Shown one piece after another: positions 1-9,062 of a stretch of DNA of 64,000 nucleotides; position 1 is the stretch's first letter, and each line of letters begins with the position of its first letter. Below the pieces are notes generated by a model. That model was not told the DNA's origin and made no database searches. It worked only from the letters and a program-made list of their open reading frames with translations. The stretch spans positions 558,001 through 622,000 of the forward strand of contig CAXXSY010000003.1 of the NCBI GenBank assembly GCA_963665015.2, written 5' to 3'. The position numbers and the translations under genes are program-made. The stretch comes from G963662655 sp963665015 (lineage in GTDB: Bacteria; Cloacimonadota; Cloacimonadia; Cloacimonadales; JAIOQZ01).

Positions 1-221
1 TCTCGTTTAGCATCGCGAAGGGAGATGTCGCGGTCGAGGTTTATAACATCCGTGGTCAGAAAATCCGCACGCTGGTGAACGCGACGATGCCCGCCGGAAC
101 GCACGAGGTGACCTGGAACGGCAGCGACGCGTCCGGCAAGCCGGTTGCGAGCGGTGTCTATTTTATTCGACTACAGACCGATGAAACGACGAAGATTTGT
201 AAGGCTTTGCTGCTGAAGTAG
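1..221 (+). CDS. C-terminal end of a secreted protein with FlgD-like/T9SS type A sorting domain (partial)
   Basis: The window starts inside a reading frame (first full codon at base 3) that stays open for about 72 codons and stops at TAG 219-221. The visible residues include VYNIRGQKIRTLV and WNGSDASGKPVASGVYF and end in KALLLK. This is the classic FlgD Ig-like fold that closes many secreted proteins of FCB-group bacteria and is usually annotated as a type IX secretion sorting domain. The same kind of tail closes the protein encoded at the right edge of the window, so both probably use the same export or anchoring route. The body of the protein lies outside the window, so its function cannot be stated. 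Confidence 0.85.
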   Translation, partial: SFSIAKGDVAVEVYNIRGQKIRTLVNATMPAGTHEVTWNGSDASGKPVASGVYFIRLQTDETTKICKALLLK

Positions 222-253
222 ATAGAAAATTAATATGAGATGCGGACGATCCT

Positions 254-361
254 GTAGGGGCAGACCTCCGTGTCTGCCCTTTCTCTTTCCCCAATCGACG
301 ATACATGTACAATGTGTTTTCAGGAATGAAGGGATGGGCAGACACGGAGGTCTGCCCCTAC
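254..361. repeat. REPIN-like inverted doublet, repeat family A
   Basis: Two 26-base units lie in perfect inverted orientation at 254-279 and 336-361. Each unit is itself a small palindrome: GGGCAGAC and GTCTGCCC separated by six bases. A pair of inverted palindromes about 55 bases apart is the layout of a REP doublet (REPIN). Single degenerate copies of the same unit occur at 35824-35848, 44035-44060 and 60883-60908. No RAYT transposase gene is present in the window. The doublet lies between the end of the secreted protein gene and the convergent end of the permease gene, so it could also act as a bidirectional terminator. Confidence 0.85.
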
Positions 362-374
362 AGAAAGAATTGTA

Positions 375-1529
375 CTATCGCATCGCATCCGATATCTGGT
401 GTTTCACGAGCAGGCGATTCAACAGAACGACCGCAATCCACACGGCGATGCTTGCGTACAGGGTTATCGGCTGGACACCCTGCGTACCGTCGAATCCCTG
501 TTTCGAGAGCAGGCCGGAGAGTCCGTGCTGGATCAGCAGCATCACCAGAAAGGCGATGATCATGGTCAGCGAGAAGATGGCGGTCAGTCTGCGGGACAGC
601 CATCGCAAGACCCTTTTCCGCTCCATTCCGAGTAGCGACAACAGCGCGATATCCTTCTCTGACCGGCGGAAGTAGAGCAGGACGCTCAGCACGTACATTC
701 CCAGCGCCATGATGGTGATCAGGCTGCCGAGAATGCCGGTGAACATGAAAGCGAGTCCGGTGAAGGAGCGAATCTTTGCTGCGGGTGATGCGCCGGAGAC
801 GATCTCCAGACTGTGCCCGGTCAGGAAGCGTTTCAGGTCGGAATCGTCGGGGTTTCGAGCTTTAACGACCAGTTTGCGGATATCGTCGTGTGCGTTGGGC
901 GCGTATTGCTCGTTTGCCCATGCGAGGAATTCCTCCGGCACGATGATCGACTGGATGCGGTTCGTGAATCCTGTGACGCGGGCGCGGTAGTCGTCGCTTC
1001 CGATGCGGACACCGATGACGAATTTCCTGATCGATTCCTGTGTGATGCGGGGAAGCCCTCGTGCCGGCGCGAAGCCGAAATTGTACATGGTCAAAAAGTC
1101 GTTCGGAATGACGATGGGAATGGTTTTCGATCCTTCCTGCCAGTCCCATTCGCCGGTATCGTCCAAGAAGCGATCCGGTACAGACTCGAAGAACATCTCG
1201 GTGTAGTAGCTGCCCAGCGCGCCCAGCTTGATGTAGGCGTCCAGCTCGAACAGGTTTTTGCGGAAAATCCCCACATCCGATACGGCCGGCTGCTTTTTCA
1301 GGCTTTCGATGGTCTTCGGGTCGATCCCGCTCTGTCCGGCGACGATGAGGGTTTCGCTTCGGTCCAATGCGCTGTCGGATGCGAGCAAGGATTGGACATC
1401 GAGGTAGATTTCGACCGAGAGGATCATCAGCAGCATGCCCAGAAACAACCCGATCAGGACTCCGATGAACTCCCTTCCACGAAATCCATTCGCGAGGATT
1501 TTGCCGAGGGGATCACAGCGCCATAACAT
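375..1529 (-). CDS. ABC transporter permease, FtsX/LolC-like
   Basis: This 384-residue inner-membrane protein has one N-terminal membrane helix (about residues 20-45, rich in Gly, Leu and Ile), an extracytoplasmic domain of roughly 200 residues, and three C-terminal helices. That is the four-helix FtsX/MacB/LolC permease topology. It is encoded directly after an ABC ATPase, and its start codon overlaps the ATPase stop by 17 bases, so the two are almost certainly translated together and form one transporter. Family knowledge suggests export or extraction of lipoproteins, peptides or lipids, or mechanotransmission to periplasmic partners. The substrate cannot be told from sequence. The third operon member, a large membrane-anchored protein, may be a partner. 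Confidence 0.8.
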   Translation of the reverse strand: MLWRCDPLGKILANGFRGREFIGVLIGLFLGMLLMILSVEIYLDVQSLLASDSALDRSETLIVAGQSGIDPKTIESLKKQPAVSDVGIFRKNLFELDAYIKLGALGSYYTEMFFESVPDRFLDDTGEWDWQEGSKTIPIVIPNDFLTMYNFGFAPARGLPRITQESIRKFVIGVRIGSDDYRARVTGFTNRIQSIIVPEEFLAWANEQYAPNAHDDIRKLVVKARNPDDSDLKRFLTGHSLEIVSGASPAAKIRSFTGLAFMFTGILGSLITIMALGMYVLSVLLYFRRSEKDIALLSLLGMERKRVLRWLSRRLTAIFSLTMIIAFLVMLLIQHGLSGLLSKQGFDGTQGVQPITLYASIAVWIAVVLLNRLLVKHQISDAMR

Positions 1530-2145
1530 GATCGAAAGATTCCTCGTCGGTTTGTAGCAGTCCGGTCATGATCAGCCCGGCGCTTCTCCGGTCGCATTCC
1601 CTGCGGATGAGTTCGAACGCGCGGCTCTGGTTGGCTTGATCGAGGTGGCTGAACGGTTCGTCCATAAGCAGCCACGAGAAGGGCTGGCACAGGGCACGAA
1701 CGATGGCGAGTCGCTGGCGTTCACCCAATGAGAGGCTTCCGCACCGACGATCGAGCTTGTCGCCGATACCGAGTTCCGTCGCCATTTCGCATGCCCGTTC
1801 GAGATCGAATCCGGTGAGCTCCGTCTTCAGCGACAGATTCTCGCGTGCGGTCAGGTCCTCGAACACCTTCAGATCCTGAAAGACAACGGAAAGCGTGTCT
1901 TTGCGGATCGCACGCCATCGATCGGGGTTCAGCGACCGGATATCCGTATCGCCGAGGATCGCTGTGCCGCGGAATTCTTTCAAGACACCGCACAGGATCG
2001 AGACCAGCGATGTCTTGCCTCTTCCCGAGACGGCGTGAACGTACGCGCTGCTCCCGGGATCGAGCTCGATATCCCGATTCCAGACCTGACCGGTATCGGT
2101 AGGTTCCAGATATAGCGGCGATAGCGACTTCAGATGCAGTCTCAA
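1513..2145 (-). CDS. ABC transporter ATP-binding protein, LolD/MacB-like
   Basis: This 210-residue protein is a stand-alone ABC ATPase. It has a P-loop AVSGRGKTS of the form [AG]x4GK[ST], an ABC signature LSLGERQRLAI and a Walker B segment LLMDEPFSHLD. The signature reads LSLGE rather than the common LSGGQ, as in some LolD/FtsE relatives. It sits between the large membrane-anchored protein (4-base gap upstream) and the FtsX-like permease (17-base overlap downstream), so it presumably powers that permease from the cytoplasm. At 210 residues it is slightly short for the family (typically 220-240), with a short C-terminus ending in FDHVMAL. Confidence 0.88.
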   Translation of the reverse strand: MRLHLKSLSPLYLEPTDTGQVWNRDIELDPGSSAYVHAVSGRGKTSLVSILCGVLKEFRGTAILGDTDIRSLNPDRWRAIRKDTLSVVFQDLKVFEDLTARENLSLKTELTGFDLERACEMATELGIGDKLDRRCGSLSLGERQRLAIVRALCQPFSWLLMDEPFSHLDQANQSRAFELIRRECDRRSAGLIMTGLLQTDEESFDHVMAL

Positions 2146-2149
2146 GCGA

Positions 2150-3730
2150 TTATTCTTCCGAGGCCGTCACGATTGCCTGCACAAGCTGATGGAGGCTGTT
2201 TTTCGACGGGTCTTTCATGGTGACAGCGAGATTCGCTTTCTGATCGACGTAGCGGTATTCGACATCGCCCAGTGCCTTCTGGAATGCCTCTACCCATATC
2301 CGGTCGTCCTTTTCGATGTCCTCGTCGAGGATATAATCGAAGATGGTGCCCAGGTCGATGCGGGTGAAATTGGTCATGGTCTTCATGGCGTCGAGCGTGG
2401 GTTGCGAGAGCGATGTTTTGCCCGGATTGGCAACCACGTTCTTCATGATGTTTTCCGATACCGTAAAGATCATGACATCGTCGTCGATTTTATAATAGAC
2501 GTAATCGCCGTCGTATTGCATCGCCGAGTATCCGTCGCGCTGCTCGATAGCGATTATGCTCGATCCGACCGCTTTCATAATCTTGTCCAGCGATTCGCGA
2601 TCGTTGATCTTGAGGAAGGTCACCTGCTCTGGGTTGTTTTTGTCGATCTTGGTCATAGCCATGATTATATCGCCCGCAAAGGCATCGTAGATGTTGTCGA
2701 ACGTGATGCCGAACTTGGTTATGTAGAGCATCCCGAGCGTGATTACACCGGCGTACTCGTCGCTTTTCTGCAAGTCCTCAACGATTGTGCGCAGAAACGC
2801 CGGAAAATCGATCGCGCCGGACATCAGAAGCATCGGCTCTCCGGACAGGCTCAGATGGTCGATCAACGCGGGATCGACGCCCTTCTTCTCCAGTTTGGCG
2901 TATCGGTTCTGGAAGGCTTTGAGCGAGTCGCTGAAATTGTACCAGCTCTCTGCGGTAAGCTTGCCGTTTTCGAAGTTCATGACGGCATTGACGTAGTTGT
3001 CGGCGTGCTTGAGCGAACGCAGGTCGAAGATATCGGAATATTGCCACGGGATGTCCGGGATGGGCAAGTAGCGGATGTTCATCCACATACGGATGTCGTC
3101 GCCGTGGGTGAGCAGCTCGCTTAATTTGCGATCCTCCAGGATGCGCGAGTCGCCTTCACGGGTGAACATCGCGTCCAGGAGATTCATTACGTCGTTGCTT
3201 TCGCCGGCCTTGATGATCGAATATTCCTCGGAATCATCCGGGATGCCGATGGCGACTGCGTTTGCGTCGTTCCAGCCGATCCAGACTTCTTCCTCTTCGA
3301 GGATGGCGTACTGATAGCCGTTGCGCTGTCGGATCGAATCGATCTCCGCGGCGGTGTTGAGCACGTTTTTGAACATCTCGGGGTCCATCAGTGTGCAGGA
3401 GACGCCCATGAGCGCGTTGTCTCCGCTCGCTGTGCCGAACAAGCAGGCGTTTCTGTTCTGGTCGATCCCCGCGATATCGAGGCTGGAAAGGATGTTCAAT
3501 ATCTGCGTTTTATCCTTGTTGAATTGGATGTTCTGCAAGTCCATCTTCTGTTGAATTTCGGGAATATCGAAGACAACGACGATGAAGGCGCTGTCCGGCA
3601 GGATCGAGAGTTGCCCGGTCATTTCTTCAACCGGCATGGTGGGTGCTTCCTCGGGCTTCGGCTTCACGACTGCGAAGAAGATGAACCCGACCAGGATCAC
3701 TGCGATCAGGACGATCCAGAATGTTTTCAT
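2150..3730 (-). CDS. Large membrane-anchored protein, DUF4836-like
   Basis: This 526-residue protein begins with a single hydrophobic helix (about residues 4-22) followed by a Lys/Pro/Glu-rich linker, so it is probably anchored in the inner membrane with its bulk in the periplasm. The start matches a ribosome-binding site AAGGAGACTTTT just upstream. The body alternates beta-like and helical stretches and recalls DUF4836/DUF3352-type proteins of Bacteroidota, in which the N-terminal region starts with a phrase like LPDSAFIVVVFD. It is the first gene of an operon with an ABC ATPase and an FtsX-like permease, only 4 bases from the ATPase. It may be the periplasmic partner of that transporter, but no catalytic motif is visible and the function is unknown. 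Confidence 0.65.
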   Translation of the reverse strand: MKTFWIVLIAVILVGFIFFAVVKPKPEEAPTMPVEEMTGQLSILPDSAFIVVVFDIPEIQQKMDLQNIQFNKDKTQILNILSSLDIAGIDQNRNACLFGTASGDNALMGVSCTLMDPEMFKNVLNTAAEIDSIRQRNGYQYAILEEEEVWIGWNDANAVAIGIPDDSEEYSIIKAGESNDVMNLLDAMFTREGDSRILEDRKLSELLTHGDDIRMWMNIRYLPIPDIPWQYSDIFDLRSLKHADNYVNAVMNFENGKLTAESWYNFSDSLKAFQNRYAKLEKKGVDPALIDHLSLSGEPMLLMSGAIDFPAFLRTIVEDLQKSDEYAGVITLGMLYITKFGITFDNIYDAFAGDIIMAMTKIDKNNPEQVTFLKINDRESLDKIMKAVGSSIIAIEQRDGYSAMQYDGDYVYYKIDDDVMIFTVSENIMKNVVANPGKTSLSQPTLDAMKTMTNFTRIDLGTIFDYILDEDIEKDDRIWVEAFQKALGDVEYRYVDQKANLAVTMKDPSKNSLHQLVQAIVTASEE

Positions 3731-4198
3731 AAAAGTCTCCTTGGTGCTGATGTATTCATTTTTTATTGATATCGAATACGGTCATCCTGTGAAACGATTT
3801 GTATCTGTAAAGAATAATATTCGGGCGGGCGTTACCATGAAATCAACTTCCGAATGTGTCGAGCTTGCGAGACTCTTCCGAATGTTGATTTCTGCTCTAC
3901 GCCTTCAGGCATAACATTCGGAAGGTACCCTTTCTCCATCCTGTTCATTTCCCCAATCCTGCTCATCCTGCTTCTGACGGGAGAAGAGATGCCGAGCTAG
4001 AGCTCGGCGGACCATTGGAGAGCGACCACCTCCGCACTTCGGCGTTTCCATGAAATCAACTTCCGAATGTGTCGAGCGAAGCGAGACTCTCCCGAATGTT
4101 GATTTCTGCTCTACGCCTTCAGGCATAACATTCGGAAGAACCGCAAGCGGTACATTCAGAAGTTATGCGTAAGGTCACGTGCTACGAGGAAAAGTGAT

Positions 4199-4221
4199 GC
4201 GGACGGGGACGTCCGCGTTCC
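4199..4221. repeat. Palindromic repeat family B
   Basis: A 23-base unit containing GCGGACGGGGACGTCCGC, where GCGGAC and GTCCGC form the stem, followed by GTTCC. A near-identical copy lies in the opposite orientation at 60847-60869. The short palindrome that flanks the insertion sequence (48801-48814, followed by GCGTTCC) has the same layout with different stem bases. The unit is embedded in the second copy of the repeat block and looks like an insertion into it. Confidence 0.75.
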
Positions 4222-4810
4222 AAGAAGAGATGCCGAGCTGGAGCTCGGCGGACCATTGGAGAGCGACCACCTCCGCACTTCGGTGTTTCCATGAAATCAA
4301 CTTCCGAATGTGTCGAGCGAAGCGAGACTCTCCCGAATGTTGATTTCTGCTCTACGCCTTCAGGCATAACATTCGGAAGGTACCCTTTCTCCATCCTGTT
4401 CATTTCCCCAATCCTGCTCATCCTGCTTCTGACGGGAGAAGAGATGCCGAGCTGGAGCTCGGCGGACCATTGGAGAGCGACCACCTCCGCACTTCGGTGT
4501 TTCCATGAAATCAACTTCCGAATGTGTCGAGCTTGCGAGACTCTTCCGAATGTTGATTTCCACTCTGCGCCTTCAGGCATAACATTCGGAAGGTACCCTT
4601 TCTCCATCCTGTTCATTTTTCCAATCCTGCTAATCCTGCTTCTGACGGGAGAAGAGATGCCGAGCTGGAGCTCGGCGGACCATGGGGAAAGCTCGCCCGG
4701 AGGTCGAGCGCTACAGGGAAAGGAATGCGGATGTCCGATCATGATATAAAAAAACAAACATTCGGAAGAGTTACTCCGTAACACATTCTGAAGTTTGTTT
4801 TTATCGAAAA

Positions 4811-4835
4811 ACGGCTCCCGGGGATCGGGAGCCGT
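4811..4835 (-). terminator. Rho-independent terminator of the 1382-residue adhesin-like gene
   Basis: A perfect 10-base stem (ACGGCTCCCG paired with CGGGAGCCGT) with a 5-base loop lies 21 bases beyond the stop codon of the upstream minus-strand gene. Reading on in the minus direction the hairpin is followed at once by TTTTCGATAAAAAC, a short U-rich stretch. It fits an intrinsic terminator. Confidence 0.75.
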
Positions 4836-4856
4836 GTATGGATCGGAGGTTTCCGA

Positions 4857-7800
4857 TTATCTTCTTCTGGATACTGGGACTTCGGTGTCCGCGGTGATTT
4901 TGTAGAAGTACATGGGTTCCGCGGAAGCGCCGGCATCGAGATATTCCGATGTGGTAACGCTGGTGTGGAGCGTCATGTTGTCGAGGCTGGTACCGCGATA
5001 GACGTGGTACTGAGCCGCGCCGTTGACGTCATCCCAGTCGATCGAGACATCGTTGCCGCTGACAACGATCACCACGTTGACTGGAGCTTCGATCTGTCCG
5101 CCGACGACCGAGTTCTCGGCGCCGGGGGTACCGTAATCGACCAGGGAAGCCGACCAGTTTGCAGCGAGGCTGTTGTCCAGAGCGGTTCCGTTCAGTTCGA
5201 GCGAGGGGCCGTCGCCGTCGCAGGCGGATGGCCAGGGGTCTGCCTCGCCGTAATCGACGTAATCAATGACCGCGCCGTTCGCTGCACGGAGCTCGATATC
5301 TTCGCCACCGTTGCTGAGCGCGCCACCGGTCCACTGGAAGACCTGATAGCCGTTGCCTTCGTAGGTCGCGGCAGTGAATGCAACCACGATATATTCACCC
5401 GCAGCGATGGATGATTCCGCCGGGAAGGTATAGTCGATACCTTCGGAGACGTAAACGCCTTCCAGATCGACGGATTCGGTACCGGCGTTGTAGATTTCGA
5501 AGAACTCGTATGGATCGTCGTCGCCGGGTGCGTTGTAGTAGATTTCGTTGATGACCAGCTCGGGAAGCGGCACATCGTTGTCGATGATGATCAGCTCGAA
5601 CTGATCCGGAGTACCGACACCCGCGTTGTTTCCACCCGCGATATTCTGGAGCTCGAAGTAGAGTGTGTCGGGCGCTTCGATATCGAAGTCGTCGGTGATG
5701 GTGATAGTTACGGTTTGGTCGCTGTTATCGTTAGCCGGGAAGGTCACGCTCTGGGTCGTGTAGTTGTTGATATCTGCGGCGTCGCCGTCGATCAGAACGA
5801 CATCGACGGTTGTCGAGACGGTTTCGCTGGGACGCGTGATCGAGAGTACCAGATCGAAGGTTCCGGCGTCTTCGTTGTATTCGCCGGTTCCCGGATTGAA
5901 GCGAACCACGGTATCGATGTTATAGACCGAGTTCTGCGCGCCGGGAGTACCGTAATCGGCGTTACTGGGCGACCAGTTGACACCGTATTCGTTGTCCAGA
6001 CTGGGATCGATCAATTCGAGGGACGGGCCATTGCCGTCGGGCAGTGTCGGCCAGTCGCCGGCGTCGTCGTAGGTGACTTCGTCCAGCACGGCTGCATCGT
6101 CCGCGATAAGTGTGATCGTCTCGCCACCGTTGCTCAGTCCACCGGAAGACCACTGTGCATCCGGTGCGAATCCATAGAAGTTTTCGAAGGCGGTTGCGTT
6201 TACGCAGACCACGAAGTAGTCGCCTGCCGCGACCACGTCACCGGCCTGGAAGGTGTAGGTGACACCGAGGCCGAAGTAGAAGCCTTCGAGGTCGATTTCG
6301 TTCTCGCCGGCGTTGTAGATTTCGATGAATTCGAGGGTGTCGGTTCCGGCCTCCGGCGGGTTGTAGTTGATCTCGTTGATGACCAGTTCGATCATTTCCG
6401 GTGCCGTGTAGGTGAAGTTGAAGGAGGCGCCGTCGGTTCCGTTTTCGCTGAGGTCTTCAACGTCGCTGATCTCGATGGTGTAGTTGCCGTACACCATACC
6501 GGATACGGTCAGGGTGACGATCGAGTTGTCGATGTCGTCGCGTACAGCTTCTGTGATCGTGACCACGCGGCTGTGGATCCAGTAGTTCAGGACATCTTCC
6601 GCGGTGGTCTCTTCCACGTCTTCGTTGAAATCGACGACGACGGTGGTTTCGTTCACCACGCTGACATCGTCGATGGTCGGAGGTGTGGTGTCTTCCTCGA
6701 CGTGCTCTGTGACATCGGCTTCGTAGCGCGGTTCGAGCTTGTATGCGCTGTGGTTGTAGTCGCCGATACCGGTAACATCGTACGTGTAACCAACGGTGGG
6801 CGTGTAGCCGGAGAGCATCTGATCGTGGATGATCATTGCGCCGCTTCCGTCATCGACCTGCCATTCGCCATCGCTGGTATCGTCTTCGGTACAGGGTGCA
6901 CCAACGACTCTCACCAGGACGCCTTCGTATTCTTCGGTCAGTCCGGCGGTAGTGATAACGGTCGCTTCGGGAAGCGCGTTGCCGCTGGAATCGATATTGA
7001 ACGCGGTCACGCCGCTGAGCTCGGTGAGGTCGTAGTATTCCGCTACGGTGGCGGTCACGGTTACCATGTCGCCCTGTGCGGGGGCATTGGATGGGTCATA
7101 GACCCATATACCGTTCCATGCGCCGGCGCCGTCTTGCAGGTAGTAGCCGTTGTAAGCGAGTCCGGTCACGATACCGCTGGTGGTCACGATTTGTCCAAGG
7201 TGTGGTGAAGTTGCCGCTTCACCCTGGATCATGTGGATGGTGATGCCTGCGGCGACAGTGTAGCTGTATTCTGCGCTGAAGGAGTTGTCGGTCTGGTCGT
7301 CGATCGCTTCGATCTTGTAATAGACGGTGGTACCTCCGGTCTGCGCGGGGATCGCGGAGCTGGTTACCCAGGTGTTCCCGGTTTCCAGAGTCATGGCGAT
7401 TTCGTTGTTGAGAGCGCCAGAGCTCGTATCCCACCAGCATTTGACGGTGGAGACCGAGCGGGATTCGTCGATCACGTCGGCGCGGACCGTCACGGCGTCG
7501 GATGTGCCGGGAGCGACCGGGTCGATGTTCACGTTGGAAATCTGCGGCGGAAGGTTGCCGCCCTGGAAGAATCCCATGATGTTGATGTTGTCGATTTCCC
7601 AGGTGTTTGCGCTTGTGTCGGTCGATACGTATTTGAACGCGATATACACGCTGCTGTTTTCGTAGGACGACAGATCGATCGTTCCCGATTCGACCCAGCC
7701 GTATCCACCGGTAGATAATGCGCATTGCGATGTGATGTCGGTCCAGTTGGCGCTGTTCGGATCGCCGGAGCCGGTGTAGTCGGTCGAGACATAGACGGTC

Positions 7801-9005
7801 AGGCTGTTGTCCGTGTTATCGGAGTAGGCGGCGGTCACGAACGACATTGTTTCATCCGTGTAGCTGGTGAAGTCGAGTGCCGGAGAGATAAACCAGTCTT
7901 CGTTTGCGTGAGTGCCAGATGCATAGCCGGTCATCTTTGCGAACCAGGCTCCACCGTAGGAAGAGGCTCCCCACGACTGATCGCCCGATACATCGTAGGT
8001 TGACCAGTTCCCGAGGGTCTGGCTTTCGAAGTCCTCAAACTCGATGGTGTCCGGTTCGGGATCGGTGGTCGCTTCCGCGGTCGGGCGCGGATTGCTGAAG
8101 CCGTAGGTCGTGTTGTAGTCGATATCTGTTCCGCCGTTGGTGTAGGCGTAGATTGCGTAGTAGTATGTGGTGTCGTCCGCGAGCCCGGTCCAGTTGTAGC
8201 CGTTGCGTCCGTGCATGACGTTGACCGCGCCTTCGCCGTCCGACATATCGGTGTCGTCAGCCACTTCGACGCCGTCGGTGGGATTGGCGATCGCGCCGAG
8301 GTCGGTAGTGCTGCATTTGATCAGGTAGCCGTCCGCAGGGACGGCGCCGTCGTTGTTGTCCCAGCTAAGGGCTATGGTGTCCCAGCCGTTCGCGGTCGCG
8401 GTGAAGCTGGCGGGGTGATTGCTCGGCTCGGGATCCGGGGCGCCGGTCGAGGTGCCGGTTACGGTCACGTTGTCGAAATAAATGAATTCGGAGCCGGAGT
8501 TGCAGCTCGCTTCCATGTAAATGATGAGGCTTGATCCGCTCAGTCCGGTCGCGGAAAAGACGGAGTTTTCGAGTGTGTCGAGGTCTTCATCGATGCCGAA
8601 CTGCGTGATTGCGCCGCCATCGATACTGTAGGAGCCCATGATAAAATCGAGATTCGGTGTTTCAAAGTTACCGCTAACGGCAACATCGACCGAAATCCCG
8701 ACGTTGGTGTATTCCGAGATGTCGATTGCTTCCGAATACCAGACTACGCCGGTATAGGATCCCTGGCTGTCGTCAACGTCGATTCCTTCGAACTGCTGTC
8801 CATTGACCCACCAGTAGTCTCCAGCGACCACGGTTCCTTCGGAAACATCGATATTCCATTTCGTGACACCATCCATGTCGATGGTGCCACCGTTGTCTCC
8901 CTTGCCGTCGATGGCCGGATCGTCAAAATTCTCGATCCAGATCGTTTCGGCGTTCATTAAGCTCAATACGAGTAGCAGCGAAAGAAATACGAATAATCTC
9001 TTCAT
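4857..9005 (-). CDS. Large secreted multidomain protein (choice-of-anchor, lamin-tail, Calx-beta, fibronectin III)
   Basis: A 1382-residue exported protein with signal peptide (residues 1-19, cleavage near MNA/ET). Approximate order: an N-terminal jelly-roll-like region (20-190), fibronectin III-like (195-315), a choice-of-anchor/cleaved-adhesin type domain (320-480, with DWFISPALD), an Ig-like region (485-590), an OB-fold-like domain (595-775), a SbsA-like Ig domain (775-870), a lamin-tail domain beginning VINEINYNPPEAG (870-1020), Calx-beta (1025-1130), a second lamin-tail domain beginning VINEIYYNAPGD (1135-1280) and a last fibronectin III. Such proteins act at the cell surface or in the medium, often binding polymers or hosting nuclease modules; no catalytic domain is seen. 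It ends PVSRRR and lacks the FlgD-like sorting tail of its relatives. A promoter and strong ribosome-binding site (AAAGGAG) precede it. Confidence 0.88.
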   Translation of the reverse strand: MKRLFVFLSLLLVLSLMNAETIWIENFDDPAIDGKGDNGGTIDMDGVTKWNIDVSEGTVVAGDYWWVNGQQFEGIDVDDSQGSYTGVVWYSEAIDISEYTNVGISVDVAVSGNFETPNLDFIMGSYSIDGGAITQFGIDEDLDTLENSVFSATGLSGSSLIIYMEASCNSGSEFIYFDNVTVTGTSTGAPDPEPSNHPASFTATANGWDTIALSWDNNDGAVPADGYLIKCSTTDLGAIANPTDGVEVADDTDMSDGEGAVNVMHGRNGYNWTGLADDTTYYYAIYAYTNGGTDIDYNTTYGFSNPRPTAEATTDPEPDTIEFEDFESQTLGNWSTYDVSGDQSWGASSYGGAWFAKMTGYASGTHANEDWFISPALDFTSYTDETMSFVTAAYSDNTDNSLTVYVSTDYTGSGDPNSANWTDITSQCALSTGGYGWVESGTIDLSSYENSSVYIAFKYVSTDTSANTWEIDNINIMGFFQGGNLPPQISNVNIDPVAPGTSDAVTVRADVIDESRSVSTVKCWWDTSSGALNNEIAMTLETGNTWVTSSAIPAQTGGTTVYYKIEAIDDQTDNSFSAEYSYTVAAGITIHMIQGEAATSPHLGQIVTTSGIVTGLAYNGYYLQDGAGAWNGIWVYDPSNAPAQGDMVTVTATVAEYYDLTELSGVTAFNIDSSGNALPEATVITTAGLTEEYEGVLVRVVGAPCTEDDTSDGEWQVDDGSGAMIIHDQMLSGYTPTVGYTYDVTGIGDYNHSAYKLEPRYEADVTEHVEEDTTPPTIDDVSVVNETTVVVDFNEDVEETTAEDVLNYWIHSRVVTITEAVRDDIDNSIVTLTVSGMVYGNYTIEISDVEDLSENGTDGASFNFTYTAPEMIELVINEINYNPPEAGTDTLEFIEIYNAGENEIDLEGFYFGLGVTYTFQAGDVVAAGDYFVVCVNATAFENFYGFAPDAQWSSGGLSNGGETITLIADDAAVLDEVTYDDAGDWPTLPDGNGPSLELIDPSLDNEYGVNWSPSNADYGTPGAQNSVYNIDTVVRFNPGTGEYNEDAGTFDLVLSITRPSETVSTTVDVVLIDGDAADINNYTTQSVTFPANDNSDQTVTITITDDFDIEAPDTLYFELQNIAGGNNAGVGTPDQFELIIIDNDVPLPELVINEIYYNAPGDDDPYEFFEIYNAGTESVDLEGVYVSEGIDYTFPAESSIAAGEYIVVAFTAATYEGNGYQVFQWTGGALSNGGEDIELRAANGAVIDYVDYGEADPWPSACDGDGPSLELNGTALDNSLAANWSASLVDYGTPGAENSVVGGQIEAPVNVVIVVSGNDVSIDWDDVNGAAQYHVYRGTSLDNMTLHTSVTTSEYLDAGASAEPMYFYKITADTEVPVSRRR

Positions 9006-9062
9006 CGGTTTACTCCTTTGTTCAGGGAATCACCCCCGTAATATTTTTCAAGATTTGGTACG

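Larger units (their letters stand above)
3731..4856. repeat. Gene-free block with four copies of a long interspersed repeat unit (3841-4683)
   Basis: No credible gene is present. Four copies of one unit begin at 3841, 4054, 4295 and 4509 (spacings 213, 241 and 214). Each starts with AATCAACTTCCGAATGTGTC and carries a second half AACATTCGGAAG that can pair with CTTCCGAATGT. Copies 1, 3 and 4 continue into a shared segment reading ACCCTTTCTCCATCCTG, and all lead to a palindrome GCCGAGCTGGAGCTCGGC. In copy 2 the shared segment is replaced by a different stretch that carries the palindrome at 4199-4221. Open frames here (for example 4182-4784 minus) are only the repeat read through and should not be annotated as genes. 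Confidence 0.9.

Noticed and set aside
3841..4683. CRISPR array
   Set aside because: Units are about 213-241 bases apart and the material between the short matches is itself repeated, so there are no unique spacers, and no cas gene is present.
4182..4784. 200-codon minus-strand frame and similar short frames in the 3837-4784 repeat block
   Set aside because: The translated text repeats itself with the DNA repeat, has no start signal and exists only because the repeat lengths keep the frame open.
5715..7208. 497-codon plus-strand frame inside the large secreted-protein gene
   Set aside because: Antisense shadow of the 1382-residue protein; composition is dominated by Val, Asp and Gly from reversed codons and no family is recognisable.
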